A stretch of 6,045 nucleotides of DNA from Acidobacteriota bacterium (lineage in GTDB: Bacteria > Acidobacteriota > HRBIN11). Made by a program: the position numbers and the translations under genes. This document shows, in pieces, positions 1 to 5,969 of the stretch. The DNA lies in contig JANXAA010000140.1 in assembly GCA_025061865.1 (NCBI GenBank), positions 1 through 6,045 of the forward strand, in the 5' to 3' direction. Under the pieces are notes generated by a model, which was given only the letters and a program-made list of their open reading frames with translations, made no database searches and had not been told where the DNA came from. Position 1 is the stretch's first letter, and each line of letters opens with the position of its first letter.

Positions 1-470
1 ATGCCGACCCGTTGCTTCATACCGCCGGAGAGCTCTCTCGGATAGGCGTTCTCAAAGCCCTCCAGACCGACCATCCGAATGACCTCGGCCGCCCGCCGGC
101 GGACCTCTTCCCGAGAGAGGCCTTGGACTTTCAGGGGGAGCTGCACGTTCTCCTGAACCGTCATCCACGGTAGGAGGGCAAAGGTCTGAAAGACGAAGCC
201 CACGCGACCGTGGATGCCCTGCAGGGGTCGCCCATGGTAGAGGACCTCACCCCGGGTCGGACGGATCAAACCAGCCAGGATTCGAAGGAGCGTCGATTTC
301 CCACAACCCGACGGGCCCAGCAGAGCCAGGACTTCTCTGGGTCGAATGACCAGCTGGACGTCCTCCAGCGCCCGGACTCGGGTCCCCTGGGGTGTGAAGA
401 ACTCGTGGGAAACCCCCCGATCTTCACAGAGGATTTCGGCGTCGGACGATATCCCAGCGGTCCGATGCAT
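1..470 (-). CDS. ABC transporter ATP-binding protein, nitrate/sulfonate/taurine type (partial, C-terminal part off the left edge)
   Basis: This is the cytoplasmic ATPase that would power uptake through the permease encoded just upstream. 156 codons are present, starting at ATG 468-470. The Walker A motif GPSGCGKST is at residues 52-60. The Q-loop is at Gln95 within GFVFQTFALLPW. The signature LSGGMKQRV is at 147-155. Walker B, the D-loop and the switch histidine lie beyond the left edge. The 'FQ..ALLPW.TV.ENV' pattern is typical of the TauB/SsuB/NrtD group, which suggests an anionic or sulfonate-like substrate; that is inference. A G-run (476-480) five bases before the ATG may act as a weak ribosome binding site. 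An in-frame TTG at 483-485 is an alternative start, and a TAG stop at 489-491 limits further extension. The gene follows the permease by 58 bases, so co-transcription is likely. ATPases paired with duplicated permeases often carry an extra C-terminal domain, but that part is not in the window. Confidence 0.93.
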   Translation of the reverse strand, partial: MHRTAGISSDAEILCEDRGVSHEFFTPQGTRVRALEDVQLVIRPREVLALLGPSGCGKSTLLRILAGLIRPTRGEVLYHGRPLQGIHGRVGFVFQTFALLPWMTVQENVQLPLKVQGLSREEVRRRAAEVIRMVGLEGFENAYPRELSGGMKQRVG

Positions 471-528
471 GGTCGCCCCCGTCAAGGTCTACAGAGCCCT
501 GGAAGCGCCGCTCCAGGGTCCCGAAGGC

Positions 529-2262
529 TTATCTCTGTAGGGAGAAATGCCGTTCGGCGACCTGATAGAGCCGTCGCCATACAAGTCGATTCAACGCCAC
601 GACGACGGCGGCCATCGTGACGATACCTGCCGTCAGGGCCGGGAAGTCTCCCCGCTCGGCCGCCTCGCTGATCCAGGCCCCCAGCCCTGGGGTCGTCAGC
701 CTTTGACCCCGAAAGATCACGTATTCGGCGATGATGCTGGCATTCCACGCCCCACCTGCCGCCGCGACCCATCCGGTGACTAAATAAGGAAAGACGCTGG
801 GTCCGTACAGGACCCAGAACCGCCGGAGCCCCCGGACTCGATAGACGTCGACCGTCTCCCGAAGGTCTGTCGGGACCGACATAGCCCCGGCGATGACGTT
901 GAAAAGAATGTACCACTGGGTCCCCAGGAGTTGAAGCACGACACTCCCCCATGCCAGGGGAATGGCAAGTTCCGTCAATCCCCAAAGGACGGCTGGAAAG
1001 AGCATCGGGGCCGGAAAAGACGCAACGACCTGCACGACCGGCTGAAGCGTGCGGACCCGCCGGGGCGACAGGCCGATCCACAAGCCGGCCGGCAGGGCCC
1101 AGGCCGTGCCGGCCGCCGTCGCTAGGACCACGCGCCCCAGGGTCCACCCGACCGACGGCAGGAGGGCCTCCCAGGTCGCTCGCGGGACCTGCCGTAGGAG
1201 ACCGACCAGGCCCCAAGCCCCATAAACGAGGCCGGCCCCAAGACCCACCCAGAGGCCGGTCGTCAGGCGCCGCGCCCACCGACCGTGCCGATGGACCCAT
1301 ATCGATGGCCACCGTATCGAACCCGACCCTCGTCGAACCCACTGACGGACCCAGCGCCGCCACCGCCGTCCCGGGGCTCGACGCCGGAGCCACTCCAGAA
1401 ACCACGAGCGGACCTCGACGGCCGCCCCCGTCTCCTCGACCCGAAATTTCTGGGCCCACACGACGACTGGCCGCCATAGGAACTGATCCAAGGCGACGAT
1501 CATGACGACCATCGCCAGGACCGCCAGCCCCATGGCTCGCACGTCGCCCCAAGCGACGGCTTCGCTCATGTAAGCCCCCAAGCCGGGCAGGCGGAAGTCT
1601 CGTCCCCCGAGGACAAAAGCCTCGCTGGCCATCAGGAAGAACCAGCCGCCGGCCATGCTCATCATGCTGTTCCATACCAACCCCATCGCCGCAAAGGGGA
1701 GCTCCAGCCACCGCAACCTCTGCCAACCGCTTAGGCGATACAGATCAGCCACCTCGACCAAGTCCCGAGGCACTGACCGAAGGGAATGATACCAACTGAA
1801 GGTCAGGTTCCAGACCTGGCTCGTGAAGATCAGGAGAATGGCCGCCAGTTCCAGGCCGACGCGGCTCGAGGGGAATAAGGCCGTCAAGCCCAGGACCAAG
1901 CCGGGCATGAACCCCAGGATGGGGATACTCTGCAAGACGTCTAAGGCCGGTATTAGAACCCGCTCCGCCCGAGGGTCTTTGGCCGCCCAGTAACCGACGA
2001 CGAGTGTGAAACCCAGCGAGAGGCCATAGGCCAGGAGGCCTCGGACTAACGAAAAGAAGGTGTACTTCGGTAGGGCCCATGGAGAAAGGTCGATCACCAC
2101 GCCCGCTCGAGGAATGACGAACGACTCGCGCGCAAACTCTATGAGTCCCAGGAGGAGCCCCACCAAGCTGACCATGATCAGAAGACTTGCCCCATCGAGC
2201 CGACAAGGCCGTCTCATCAAGACCCGCGTGCTATCCCAGGCATGTCGGAGGGCCTCACGCAT
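529..2262 (-). CDS. ABC transporter permease with two fused transmembrane domains (anion-type, duplicated permease)
   Basis: Inner-membrane channel subunit of an ABC importer, 577 residues, about twice the length of a usual TauC/SsuC permease. The protein is an internal duplication. Each half ends with a similar block: PGLGAYMSEAVAWGD near residue 226 and PGLGAWISEAAERGD near 525. Each half also carries an EAA-like loop that docks on the ATPase: EVADLYRLSGWQRLRWLELP near 170 and ETVDVYRVRGLRRFWVLYG near 469. Both halves have several hydrophobic segments, for example near 27-43 and 335-355. They are joined by a very basic, Trp-rich linker (about 283-332). The architecture matches the 'duplicated permease component' anion transporters (COG4986 type); this family call is from memory of the pattern. 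One chain could supply both membrane domains of the transporter. An in-frame GTG at 2271 would add three residues, but GAGG at 2273-2276 is well spaced only for the ATG at 2262. The substrate is unknown, and no binding protein is encoded nearby. Confidence 0.92.
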   Translation of the reverse strand: MREALRHAWDSTRVLMRRPCRLDGASLLIMVSLVGLLLGLIEFARESFVIPRAGVVIDLSPWALPKYTFFSLVRGLLAYGLSLGFTLVVGYWAAKDPRAERVLIPALDVLQSIPILGFMPGLVLGLTALFPSSRVGLELAAILLIFTSQVWNLTFSWYHSLRSVPRDLVEVADLYRLSGWQRLRWLELPFAAMGLVWNSMMSMAGGWFFLMASEAFVLGGRDFRLPGLGAYMSEAVAWGDVRAMGLAVLAMVVMIVALDQFLWRPVVVWAQKFRVEETGAAVEVRSWFLEWLRRRAPGRRWRRWVRQWVRRGSGSIRWPSIWVHRHGRWARRLTTGLWVGLGAGLVYGAWGLVGLLRQVPRATWEALLPSVGWTLGRVVLATAAGTAWALPAGLWIGLSPRRVRTLQPVVQVVASFPAPMLFPAVLWGLTELAIPLAWGSVVLQLLGTQWYILFNVIAGAMSVPTDLRETVDVYRVRGLRRFWVLYGPSVFPYLVTGWVAAAGGAWNASIIAEYVIFRGQRLTTPGLGAWISEAAERGDFPALTAGIVTMAAVVVALNRLVWRRLYQVAERHFSLQR

Positions 2263-2272
2263 CGGTCCCACG

Positions 2273-2276
2273 CCTC
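2273..2276 (-). promoter_or_regulatory. Ribosome binding site of the permease gene
   Basis: GAGG on the minus strand lies 10 bases before the ATG at 2262 but only one base before the in-frame GTG at 2271. This spacing favours the ATG. The match is short, so the choice is moderate. Confidence 0.4.
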
Positions 2277-2428
2277 GGCTGATCCCATGTGCGGTTTGGT
2301 ATCCTAACCTGAGTGGCTACCTTCAAGAGGGTCTTCGAAAGCCTTTCGGCGACGCTCGCCAGAGGGATTCGACGGAAGGGGAGACACGGGATACGCGATG
2401 GGGAAAGGGTTCCAGGTCCCACAGTTCC

Positions 2429-2477
2429 CGAAACCATCTCAACCCGGCTCTCATGCCCTATCCAGATGGATGTTTCG
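2429..2477 (-). terminator. Inverted repeat just after the stop of the small unknown gene (possible 3' hairpin)
   Basis: Positions 2429-2434 (CGAAAC) pair with 2472-2477 (GTTTCG), and 2435-2439 (CATCT) pair with 2464-2468 (AGATG), leaving a three-base bulge and a 24-base loop. On the minus strand the stem begins three bases after the TAA stop at 2481-2483. This is the usual place for a 3' hairpin or transcript end. No T-run follows, so it is not a classical intrinsic terminator. The rest of the gap 2263-2480 shows no gene and no convincing promoter for the permease. Confidence 0.3.
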
Positions 2478-2480
2478 ATA

Positions 2481-2810
2481 TTAGTCCCAAAGGACGATGA
2501 AAACGTACTGGTAGGCCCGTCGTTTCGAGGGCCGGCCGAGGGTCGGGATCGGCCGGTAGCGGGGGTCCTTTCCGAGGCGGCGGCGGAGCGCCCGCTCCAC
2601 GGTCCGGACCTGATCGGTGGGTCCACCTTCGTAGAGGATCTGGAACTGACTTGGCGGCGGCTGGACGGCCTGACGGAGCTGGACAAAGGCTGTCACGGGG
2701 TCGACGGCCCGTCCGATGGCAAACTGTCGGACCTGCGGGTCAGCGATCCGTCGATAGACGTCCGCTAAGACGCGGGGTAAAGCTTCATCGGGTGGACCTG
2801 TTTGCCCCAT
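2481..2810 (-). CDS. Small conserved-looking protein of unknown function (109 residues)
   Basis: I do not recognise a family. The chain is soluble, with no signal peptide or membrane segment. Residues 10-50 are mostly helical in character (VLADVYRRIADPQVRQFAIG). A Pro-rich turn follows (PPPSQ, 51-55), then a strand-like FQILYEGG (56-63) and a charged helix VRTVERALRRRLG (68-80). A basic Pro/Arg stretch follows, and the protein ends in an aromatic strand YQYVFIVLWD (100-109). The strand, helix and strand-rich end have the composition of a real folded domain, unlike the overlapping frames. The ATG at 2810 is preferred because GGGGAG at 2822-2827 is 11 bases away; an in-frame GTG at 2819 would be only two bases from it. 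The gene lies between the OsmC gene (164 bases upstream) and the transporter operon (about 220 bases downstream), so it may be a single-gene unit. A distant resemblance of the strand-helix part to GIY-YIG-like folds was considered but is not supported by key residues. Confidence 0.68.
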   Translation of the reverse strand: MGQTGPPDEALPRVLADVYRRIADPQVRQFAIGRAVDPVTAFVQLRQAVQPPPSQFQILYEGGPTDQVRTVERALRRRLGKDPRYRPIPTLGRPSKRRAYQYVFIVLWD

Positions 2811-2821
2811 GGTAGCCACTT

Positions 2822-2827
2822 CTCCCC
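2822..2827 (-). promoter_or_regulatory. Ribosome binding site deciding the start of the small unknown gene
   Basis: GGGGAG on the minus strand lies 11 bases before the ATG at 2810 and only two bases before an in-frame GTG at 2819. The ATG is therefore the likelier start, although the spacing is slightly long. Confidence 0.45.
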
Positions 2828-2923
2828 TGCCCTACGAACAGAGGCCATGAGTCCCCGACTCCGACCCCGGACCGTGGACGATTCAGGTCTATCCGGGTCC
2901 TCCCCGCCCAGGTCGAGACTCGG

Positions 2924-2943
2924 GGGCCTACCGAGATAGGCCC
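2924..2943 (-). other. Perfect short hairpin downstream of the OsmC gene
   Basis: GGGCCTA (2924-2930) and TAGGCCC (2937-2943) form a seven-pair GC-rich stem with a six-base loop, about 31 bases after the OsmC stop on the minus strand. A second small palindrome, GGTCC-A-GGACC, is at 2946-2956. Neither is followed by a T-run on either strand, so a role as transcript end is possible but unproven. The remainder of the gap 2811-2974 holds nothing else that I can support. Confidence 0.3.
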
Positions 2944-2974
2944 GGGGTCCAGGACCTGACACCCGGGACCTCGT

Positions 2975-3409
2975 TTACACTCGCTGGACCTGCACGGTGA
3001 CGGGAATGCCTTGTCGGACGCTGGCCGTGACGATGCAGTAATCTTCGAATATGCCGACGCACCGCTCGAAGGCCTCCGCCTGTTCTGGGGCGACTCCATG
3101 CGCTTGAACCCGGACGTCCAGGGCGGCGACCCGCCACCGGCCCCGCTCGTTGCGCCGGATCGTGGCCGTCACGTCCGTTTCGATATTTTCCACACTTACG
3201 CGGGCTTTCTGCAGACAAAAGAACAGGCTGGCCGACAGGCAGTGGCCGACGGCCGCTGCCAGCATGCGGGCGGCGTTCGGACCGACCTCCTTCCCCAAGG
3301 GGGCCGGCTCGTCCATCTCCGTCGTCCATTCGGCCGGGCGGTCGAGCCGGACCTCAAAGCGATAAGCGTCGATTTGACGGAGTGTCACGTGAGCCTGCAT
3401 CGCTTCCAT
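2975..3409 (-). CDS. OsmC-family thiol peroxidase
   Basis: Cytosolic protein of the OsmC/Ohr superfamily, 144 residues, which is a normal length. Characterised members reduce organic or other hydroperoxides through a reactive cysteine pair, working as dimers. The family pattern is clear: PLGKEVGPNAARMLAAAVGHCL (residues 37-58) gives the first cysteine, Cys57 at the start of the central helix. FEDYCIVTASVRQGIPV (121-137) gives the second, Cys125. Two further cysteines, Cys65 and Cys117, are close by. It looks more like the broad OsmC or YhfA-like group than true Ohr, so the substrate is unsure. The start at ATG 3407-3409 is supported by AGAGGT at 3415-3420, five bases upstream. An internal ATG at 3398-3400 is an alternative. 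The gene diverges from the prolyl oligopeptidase gene, and its leader contains the 22-base tandem repeats. No redox-sensing regulator (OhrR type) is encoded in the window. Confidence 0.92.
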   Translation of the reverse strand: MEAMQAHVTLRQIDAYRFEVRLDRPAEWTTEMDEPAPLGKEVGPNAARMLAAAVGHCLSASLFFCLQKARVSVENIETDVTATIRRNERGRWRVAALDVRVQAHGVAPEQAEAFERCVGIFEDYCIVTASVRQGIPVTVQVQRV

Positions 3410-3419
3410 GGGTGACCTC

Positions 3420-3463
3420 TAGCCATTTCAAGATAGGCATGTAGCCATTTCAAGATAGGCATG
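3420..3463. repeat. Two perfect tandem copies of a 22-base unit
   Basis: The units at 3420-3441 and 3442-3463 are identical and directly adjacent; each begins TAGCCATTTC and ends AGATAGGCATG. The first copy starts at the edge of the OsmC ribosome binding site (3415-3420), so both copies fall in the likely OsmC leader or promoter. The exact identity suggests a recent slippage duplication or a paired protein-binding site. Confidence 0.9.
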
Positions 3464-3508
3464 CGGGATGCAGGATAGGAATGCGAAGTGCAAGATGCAA
3501 GATGACAC
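3461..3508. repeat. Imperfect 7-base tandem array (ATGCRRG-like)
   Basis: Successive units read ATGCGGG, ATGCAGG, ATAGGA (six bases), ATGCGAA, GTGCAAG, ATGCAAG and ATGACAC. A further ATGCGAG is at 3521-3527. This is a degenerate microsatellite with a period of seven. It abuts the 22-base tandem repeat, whose end (AGATAGGCATG) contains related sequence. Confidence 0.7.
3472..3500 (-). promoter_or_regulatory. Weak candidate promoter for the OsmC gene
   Basis: On the minus strand TTGCAT (3495-3500) and TATCCT (3472-3477) are separated by 17 bases. They match the sigma-70 consensus at three and four of six positions. Transcription would start near 3465, giving a leader that includes both 22-base repeats. 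The boxes fall inside the 7-base array, which repeats TTGCAT-like sequence by its nature, so the match may be chance. Confidence 0.2.
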
Positions 3509-3533
3509 CGGGTCCCAGGGATGCGAGATCTAA

Positions 3534-3558
3534 GCCCCGCTTACTAAAAGCGCGGGGC
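3534..3558. repeat. GC-rich inverted repeat (possible mobile-element end hairpin)
   Basis: GCCCCGC (3534-3540) is complementary to GCGGGGC (3552-3558). An alternative inner pairing, CGCTT (3538-3542) with AAGCG (3548-3552), has a five-base loop. The AAGCCCCGC...GCGGGGC look resembles end hairpins of IS200/IS605-type elements. No transposase or TnpB is encoded nearby, so this is only a resemblance. There is no T-run for a terminator. Confidence 0.45.
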
Positions 3559-3563
3559 CGTCA

Positions 3564-3608
3564 GGTTACAGGGACGGGATGTGGGAAGCAGGGAGGTAAC
3601 CCGTCCTG
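3564..3608. repeat. Two overlapping, mutually exclusive stems
   Basis: GGTTAC (3564-3569) can pair with GTAACC (3596-3601). Alternatively CAGGGACGGG (3569-3578) can pair with CCCGTCCTG (3600-3608) with one bulged G. The two stems share bases at 3569 and 3600-3601 and could not form together in full. Whether this is a switch or chance in GC-rich sequence cannot be told here. Confidence 0.35.
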
Positions 3609-3687
3609 CGTGGGTCACCCCCGGCCGATGAAGAGACACCGGACCTTGAGTAAGTCGGGCGGTCCAGGCGGAACCCCAATGACCCGG

Positions 3688-3715
3688 CAAGCGTTCGATG
3701 GATTGAAAGCGCTTG
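3688..3715. repeat. Hairpin with nine pairs and a two-base bulge
   Basis: CAAGCG (3688-3693) pairs with CGCTTG (3710-3715). TTC (3694-3696) pairs with GAA (3705-3707) across a bulge at 3708-3709. The loop has eight bases. It sits directly before the longer stem at 3715-3794. Confidence 0.45.
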
Positions 3716-3794
3716 GGATAGGAGACACGGGCCGACGAGGATACCTAGGCGGGGATGTCCGCCCTCCCCCAGAGGCCGGAGCCCGTGTCATCCC
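3715..3794 (+). promoter_or_regulatory. Long inverted repeat in the leader of the peptidase gene (candidate structured RNA)
   Basis: GACACGGGC (3724-3732) is perfectly complementary to GCCCGTGTC (3781-3789). Outside it, GGGAT (3715-3719) pairs with ATCCC (3790-3794), leaving a four-base bulge (3720-3723) on one side only. The 48-base interior holds a smaller stem, GGCGG (3748-3752) with CCGCC (3759-3763). The outer arm ends about 20 bases before the ribosome binding site of the prolyl oligopeptidase gene, so if transcribed it would be a leader structure. No known riboswitch class is recognised. Confidence 0.45.
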
Positions 3795-3815
3795 CATCGC
3801 CACTGAGCAGATCGA

Positions 3816-3820
3816 GGGAG
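3816..3820 (+). promoter_or_regulatory. Ribosome binding site deciding the start of the prolyl oligopeptidase gene
   Basis: GGGAG ends seven bases before the ATG at 3828-3830 but only one base before the in-frame GTG at 3822. The ATG is therefore chosen as the start. Confidence 0.65.
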
Positions 3821-3827
3821 TGTGCCA

Positions 3828-5969
3828 ATGGGGCGCCTACAGGGATATCGACCGATAGGAATCTTCGGGGGAATCTTAGTGGGTCTTAGCCTATCGACGG
3901 TTGTGGCCGGTCCCCAGACCGCCGCGGTGCCTCGACCCCCAGAGACCCGGCGGGATGAGGTCCGGGAGGTCCTCCACGGCGTCGAGGTCATCGACCCCTA
4001 CCGATGGCTGGAGGACGCCTGGAGTCCCGAGACGAGGGCTTGGATCGAGACCCAGAATGCTTACACCCGCTTGTTTTTAGACGCCGACCCGGCCCGGGAA
4101 ACCCTGCGGCGGCGAGTCGCCCGCATGCTCCGGGTCGACACGGTCAGCCTCCCCATCGTCCGCGGCGGCCGGTACTTCTTCCTGAAACGGCGGGCCGACC
4201 AGGACCAACCGGTTTTATACATGCGGGAAGGCCCGACGGGGCCCGACCGAGTCCTGATTGATCCCCACACCATGGACCCCGCACACTTAACGAGCGTGAG
4301 CCTCCTGGAAGTCTCTCGGGACGGCCACTGGCTGGCTTATGGCCTCCGGCACGGAGGCGAGGACGAGGTCGTCGTCCGATGGCGGGACGTCGGGACCGGC
4401 CGGGATTTAGCGGATGGACTCCCCAAGGGCCGTTATTTCGGGATCGCCTTGCGGCCGGACAAAGCGGGTTTTTACTACGCTAGGCACACACCCGAGGGTC
4501 CTCGGGTCTACTACCATGCGATGGGGACTGACTCCTCGCAAGACGTGGAAATCTTCGGTCAGGGCTACGGGCCCGACAAGATCATCGGCATCGACCTCTC
4601 ACCCGACGGACACTACCTGCTGTTGACCGTCTATTACGGTGCCGGGGCCCAACAGACGGAGGTCCACTACCTGGAGGTCCCGAGTGCCGGGTCCCAGGGG
4701 CCAGATAGCTTTACGGTTCGAACGTTAGTGCGGGACGTCCCCGCGCGTTTCTTGGGCGAGTTCGGTGGCTCGACCCTATTTGTGCTGACGAACTGGAAGG
4801 CCCCGAAGGGCCGTATTCTGGCCGTAGATTTGCGAAATCCGGGACCACCTGACACATGGCGAGAGGTCATCCCCGAGCGAGACGCTGTCATTACGGGGTT
4901 TACCTTGGCCGGGCGGCGACTCCTTGTCCAGTATCTCGAAAACGTCGTCTCCCGGGTGCGGGTCTTCGAGCCCGACGGGCGCCTCGTGCGGGAGATCGCT
5001 TTGCCGACTTTGGGGTCCGTTACGGGTCTCCAGGGCGAGTGGGACCGGCGGGAGGCCTTTTTCGCCTTCACGTCCTTTCTGATCCCACCCCGCATTTACC
5101 GGTATGACGTGGCGACAGGCCGACGGACACTCTGGGCTGCCGTGCGAGTCCCTCTCCAGCCCGACCGGTACGTCGTCCAGCAAGTGTGGTATACGTCCAA
5201 AGACGGTACGCGGGTCCCGATGTTTCTGGTTTATCCCAGAGACCTCCGGCGAAACGGTCAGAACCCGACCCTCCTGACGGGCTACGGCGGGTTTAATGTC
5301 AGTTTGACGCCGACCTACTCGACGATGGCGGCCCTGTGGGTCCAGACGGGCGGCGTCTTTGCCCTGGCCAACCTCCGGGGCGGCGGCGAGTTCGGCCAAG
5401 CTTGGCATGAGGCCGGCATGCGGGACAAGAAGCAGAACGTCTTTGACGACTTCATTGCGGCGGCTGAGTGGCTCATCGCCCAGGGCTACACGCGTCCCGA
5501 GCGGTTGGCTATCACGGGCCGGAGCAACGGGGGCCTCCTCGTCGGAGCGGCCCTGACGCAGCGGCCGGACCTGTTCCGGGCCGTCGTGTGCGGCTATCCC
5601 CTTTTAGACATGATTCGGTATCACAAGTTCCTCGTCGCCCGTTACTGGGTGGCCGAGTATGGTTCTTCGGACGACCCGACGCAGTTCAAGTACCTCCTGG
5701 CCTACTCGCCCTATCACAACGTGAAACCCGGCGAGAAGTATCCGGCCGTCCTGTTCGTCACGGGGGACGCCGACACCCGGGTCGACCCCCTGCACGCCCG
5801 TAAAATGACGGCCTTACTCCAGTGGGCCAACGCCTCGGACCGGCCCATCTTGCTTCGGTACGACACAAAGGCCGGCCACGTCGGGGCTCTCCCGGTCCGC
5901 CAACAGATCGAGGACTTAACCGACGAGCTCCTCTTCCTTCTCGGACAGTTGGGCGTGCCGGTCCGGTAG
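3828..5969 (+). CDS. Prolyl oligopeptidase, family S9A, exported
   Basis: Serine peptidase of 713 residues that cleaves short peptides after proline. An N-terminal seven-bladed propeller (about 40-430) limits access to a C-terminal alpha/beta hydrolase domain (about 440-713). The family motif DPYRWLED is at 56-63. The oxyanion tyrosine is Tyr486 in GYGGFN, and LRGGGEFG is at 516-523. The nucleophile is Ser566 in GRSNGG, with Asp649 and Arg651 in DADTRV and His684 in KAGHVG. The specificity tryptophan, Trp607, lies 41 residues after the serine, the same spacing as Ser554 to Trp595 in the pig enzyme. All catalytic parts are intact. The N-terminus (Arg3, Arg8, then hydrophobic 10-27 ending VVAG) looks like a signal peptide cut near 27-33, so the enzyme is probably periplasmic or secreted. 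The ATG at 3828 is chosen over the GTG at 3822 by ribosome-site spacing. The gene seems to stand alone, divergent from the OsmC gene. Confidence 0.97.
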   Translation: MGRLQGYRPIGIFGGILVGLSLSTVVAGPQTAAVPRPPETRRDEVREVLHGVEVIDPYRWLEDAWSPETRAWIETQNAYTRLFLDADPARETLRRRVARMLRVDTVSLPIVRGGRYFFLKRRADQDQPVLYMREGPTGPDRVLIDPHTMDPAHLTSVSLLEVSRDGHWLAYGLRHGGEDEVVVRWRDVGTGRDLADGLPKGRYFGIALRPDKAGFYYARHTPEGPRVYYHAMGTDSSQDVEIFGQGYGPDKIIGIDLSPDGHYLLLTVYYGAGAQQTEVHYLEVPSAGSQGPDSFTVRTLVRDVPARFLGEFGGSTLFVLTNWKAPKGRILAVDLRNPGPPDTWREVIPERDAVITGFTLAGRRLLVQYLENVVSRVRVFEPDGRLVREIALPTLGSVTGLQGEWDRREAFFAFTSFLIPPRIYRYDVATGRRTLWAAVRVPLQPDRYVVQQVWYTSKDGTRVPMFLVYPRDLRRNGQNPTLLTGYGGFNVSLTPTYSTMAALWVQTGGVFALANLRGGGEFGQAWHEAGMRDKKQNVFDDFIAAAEWLIAQGYTRPERLAITGRSNGGLLVGAALTQRPDLFRAVVCGYPLLDMIRYHKFLVARYWVAEYGSSDDPTQFKYLLAYSPYHNVKPGEKYPAVLFVTGDADTRVDPLHARKMTALLQWANASDRPILLRYDTKAGHVGALPVRQQIEDLTDELLFLLGQLGVPVR

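Larger units (their letters stand above)
3410..3827. other. Divergent intergenic region, 418 bases, with repeats and inverted repeats
   Basis: This gap lies between the starts of the OsmC gene (minus) and the peptidase gene (plus), so it should contain both promoters. A plus-strand open frame crosses it (3481-3858). Its translation is Gly/Pro/Arg-rich, has no family pattern and runs into the peptidase gene in another frame, so I do not call it a gene. The region holds tandem repeats at 3420-3508 and a series of stem-forming inverted repeats at 3534-3794, listed separately. No strong sigma-70-like promoter is seen for the peptidase gene. Confidence 0.7.

Noticed and set aside
951..1505. Plus-strand open frame of 184 codons opposite the permease
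   Set aside because: It is the antisense shadow of a well-supported gene. Its Pro/Arg/Gly composition is typical of non-coding frames.
482..1726. Long minus-strand open frame of 414 codons inside the permease gene
   Set aside because: It overlaps the permease in another frame, is rich in Gly, Arg and Pro, and has no family pattern. High GC content keeps such frames open by chance.
2313..2768. Plus-strand frame of 151 codons opposite the small unknown gene
   Set aside because: It has low-complexity composition and no recognisable motif, and it covers the intergenic gap plus the antisense of a better candidate.
3420..3508. Possible CRISPR array
   Set aside because: The repeats are directly adjacent with no spacers, and the units are only 22 or 7 bases long.
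3481..3858. Plus-strand frame of 125 codons crossing the divergent intergenic region
   Set aside because: It begins inside a microsatellite, passes through several inverted repeats, and overlaps the start of the peptidase gene in another frame. It shows no domain-like pattern.
4776..5408. Minus-strand frame of 210 codons opposite the peptidase gene
   Set aside because: It is the antisense shadow of an intact S9A peptidase and has no motif of its own.
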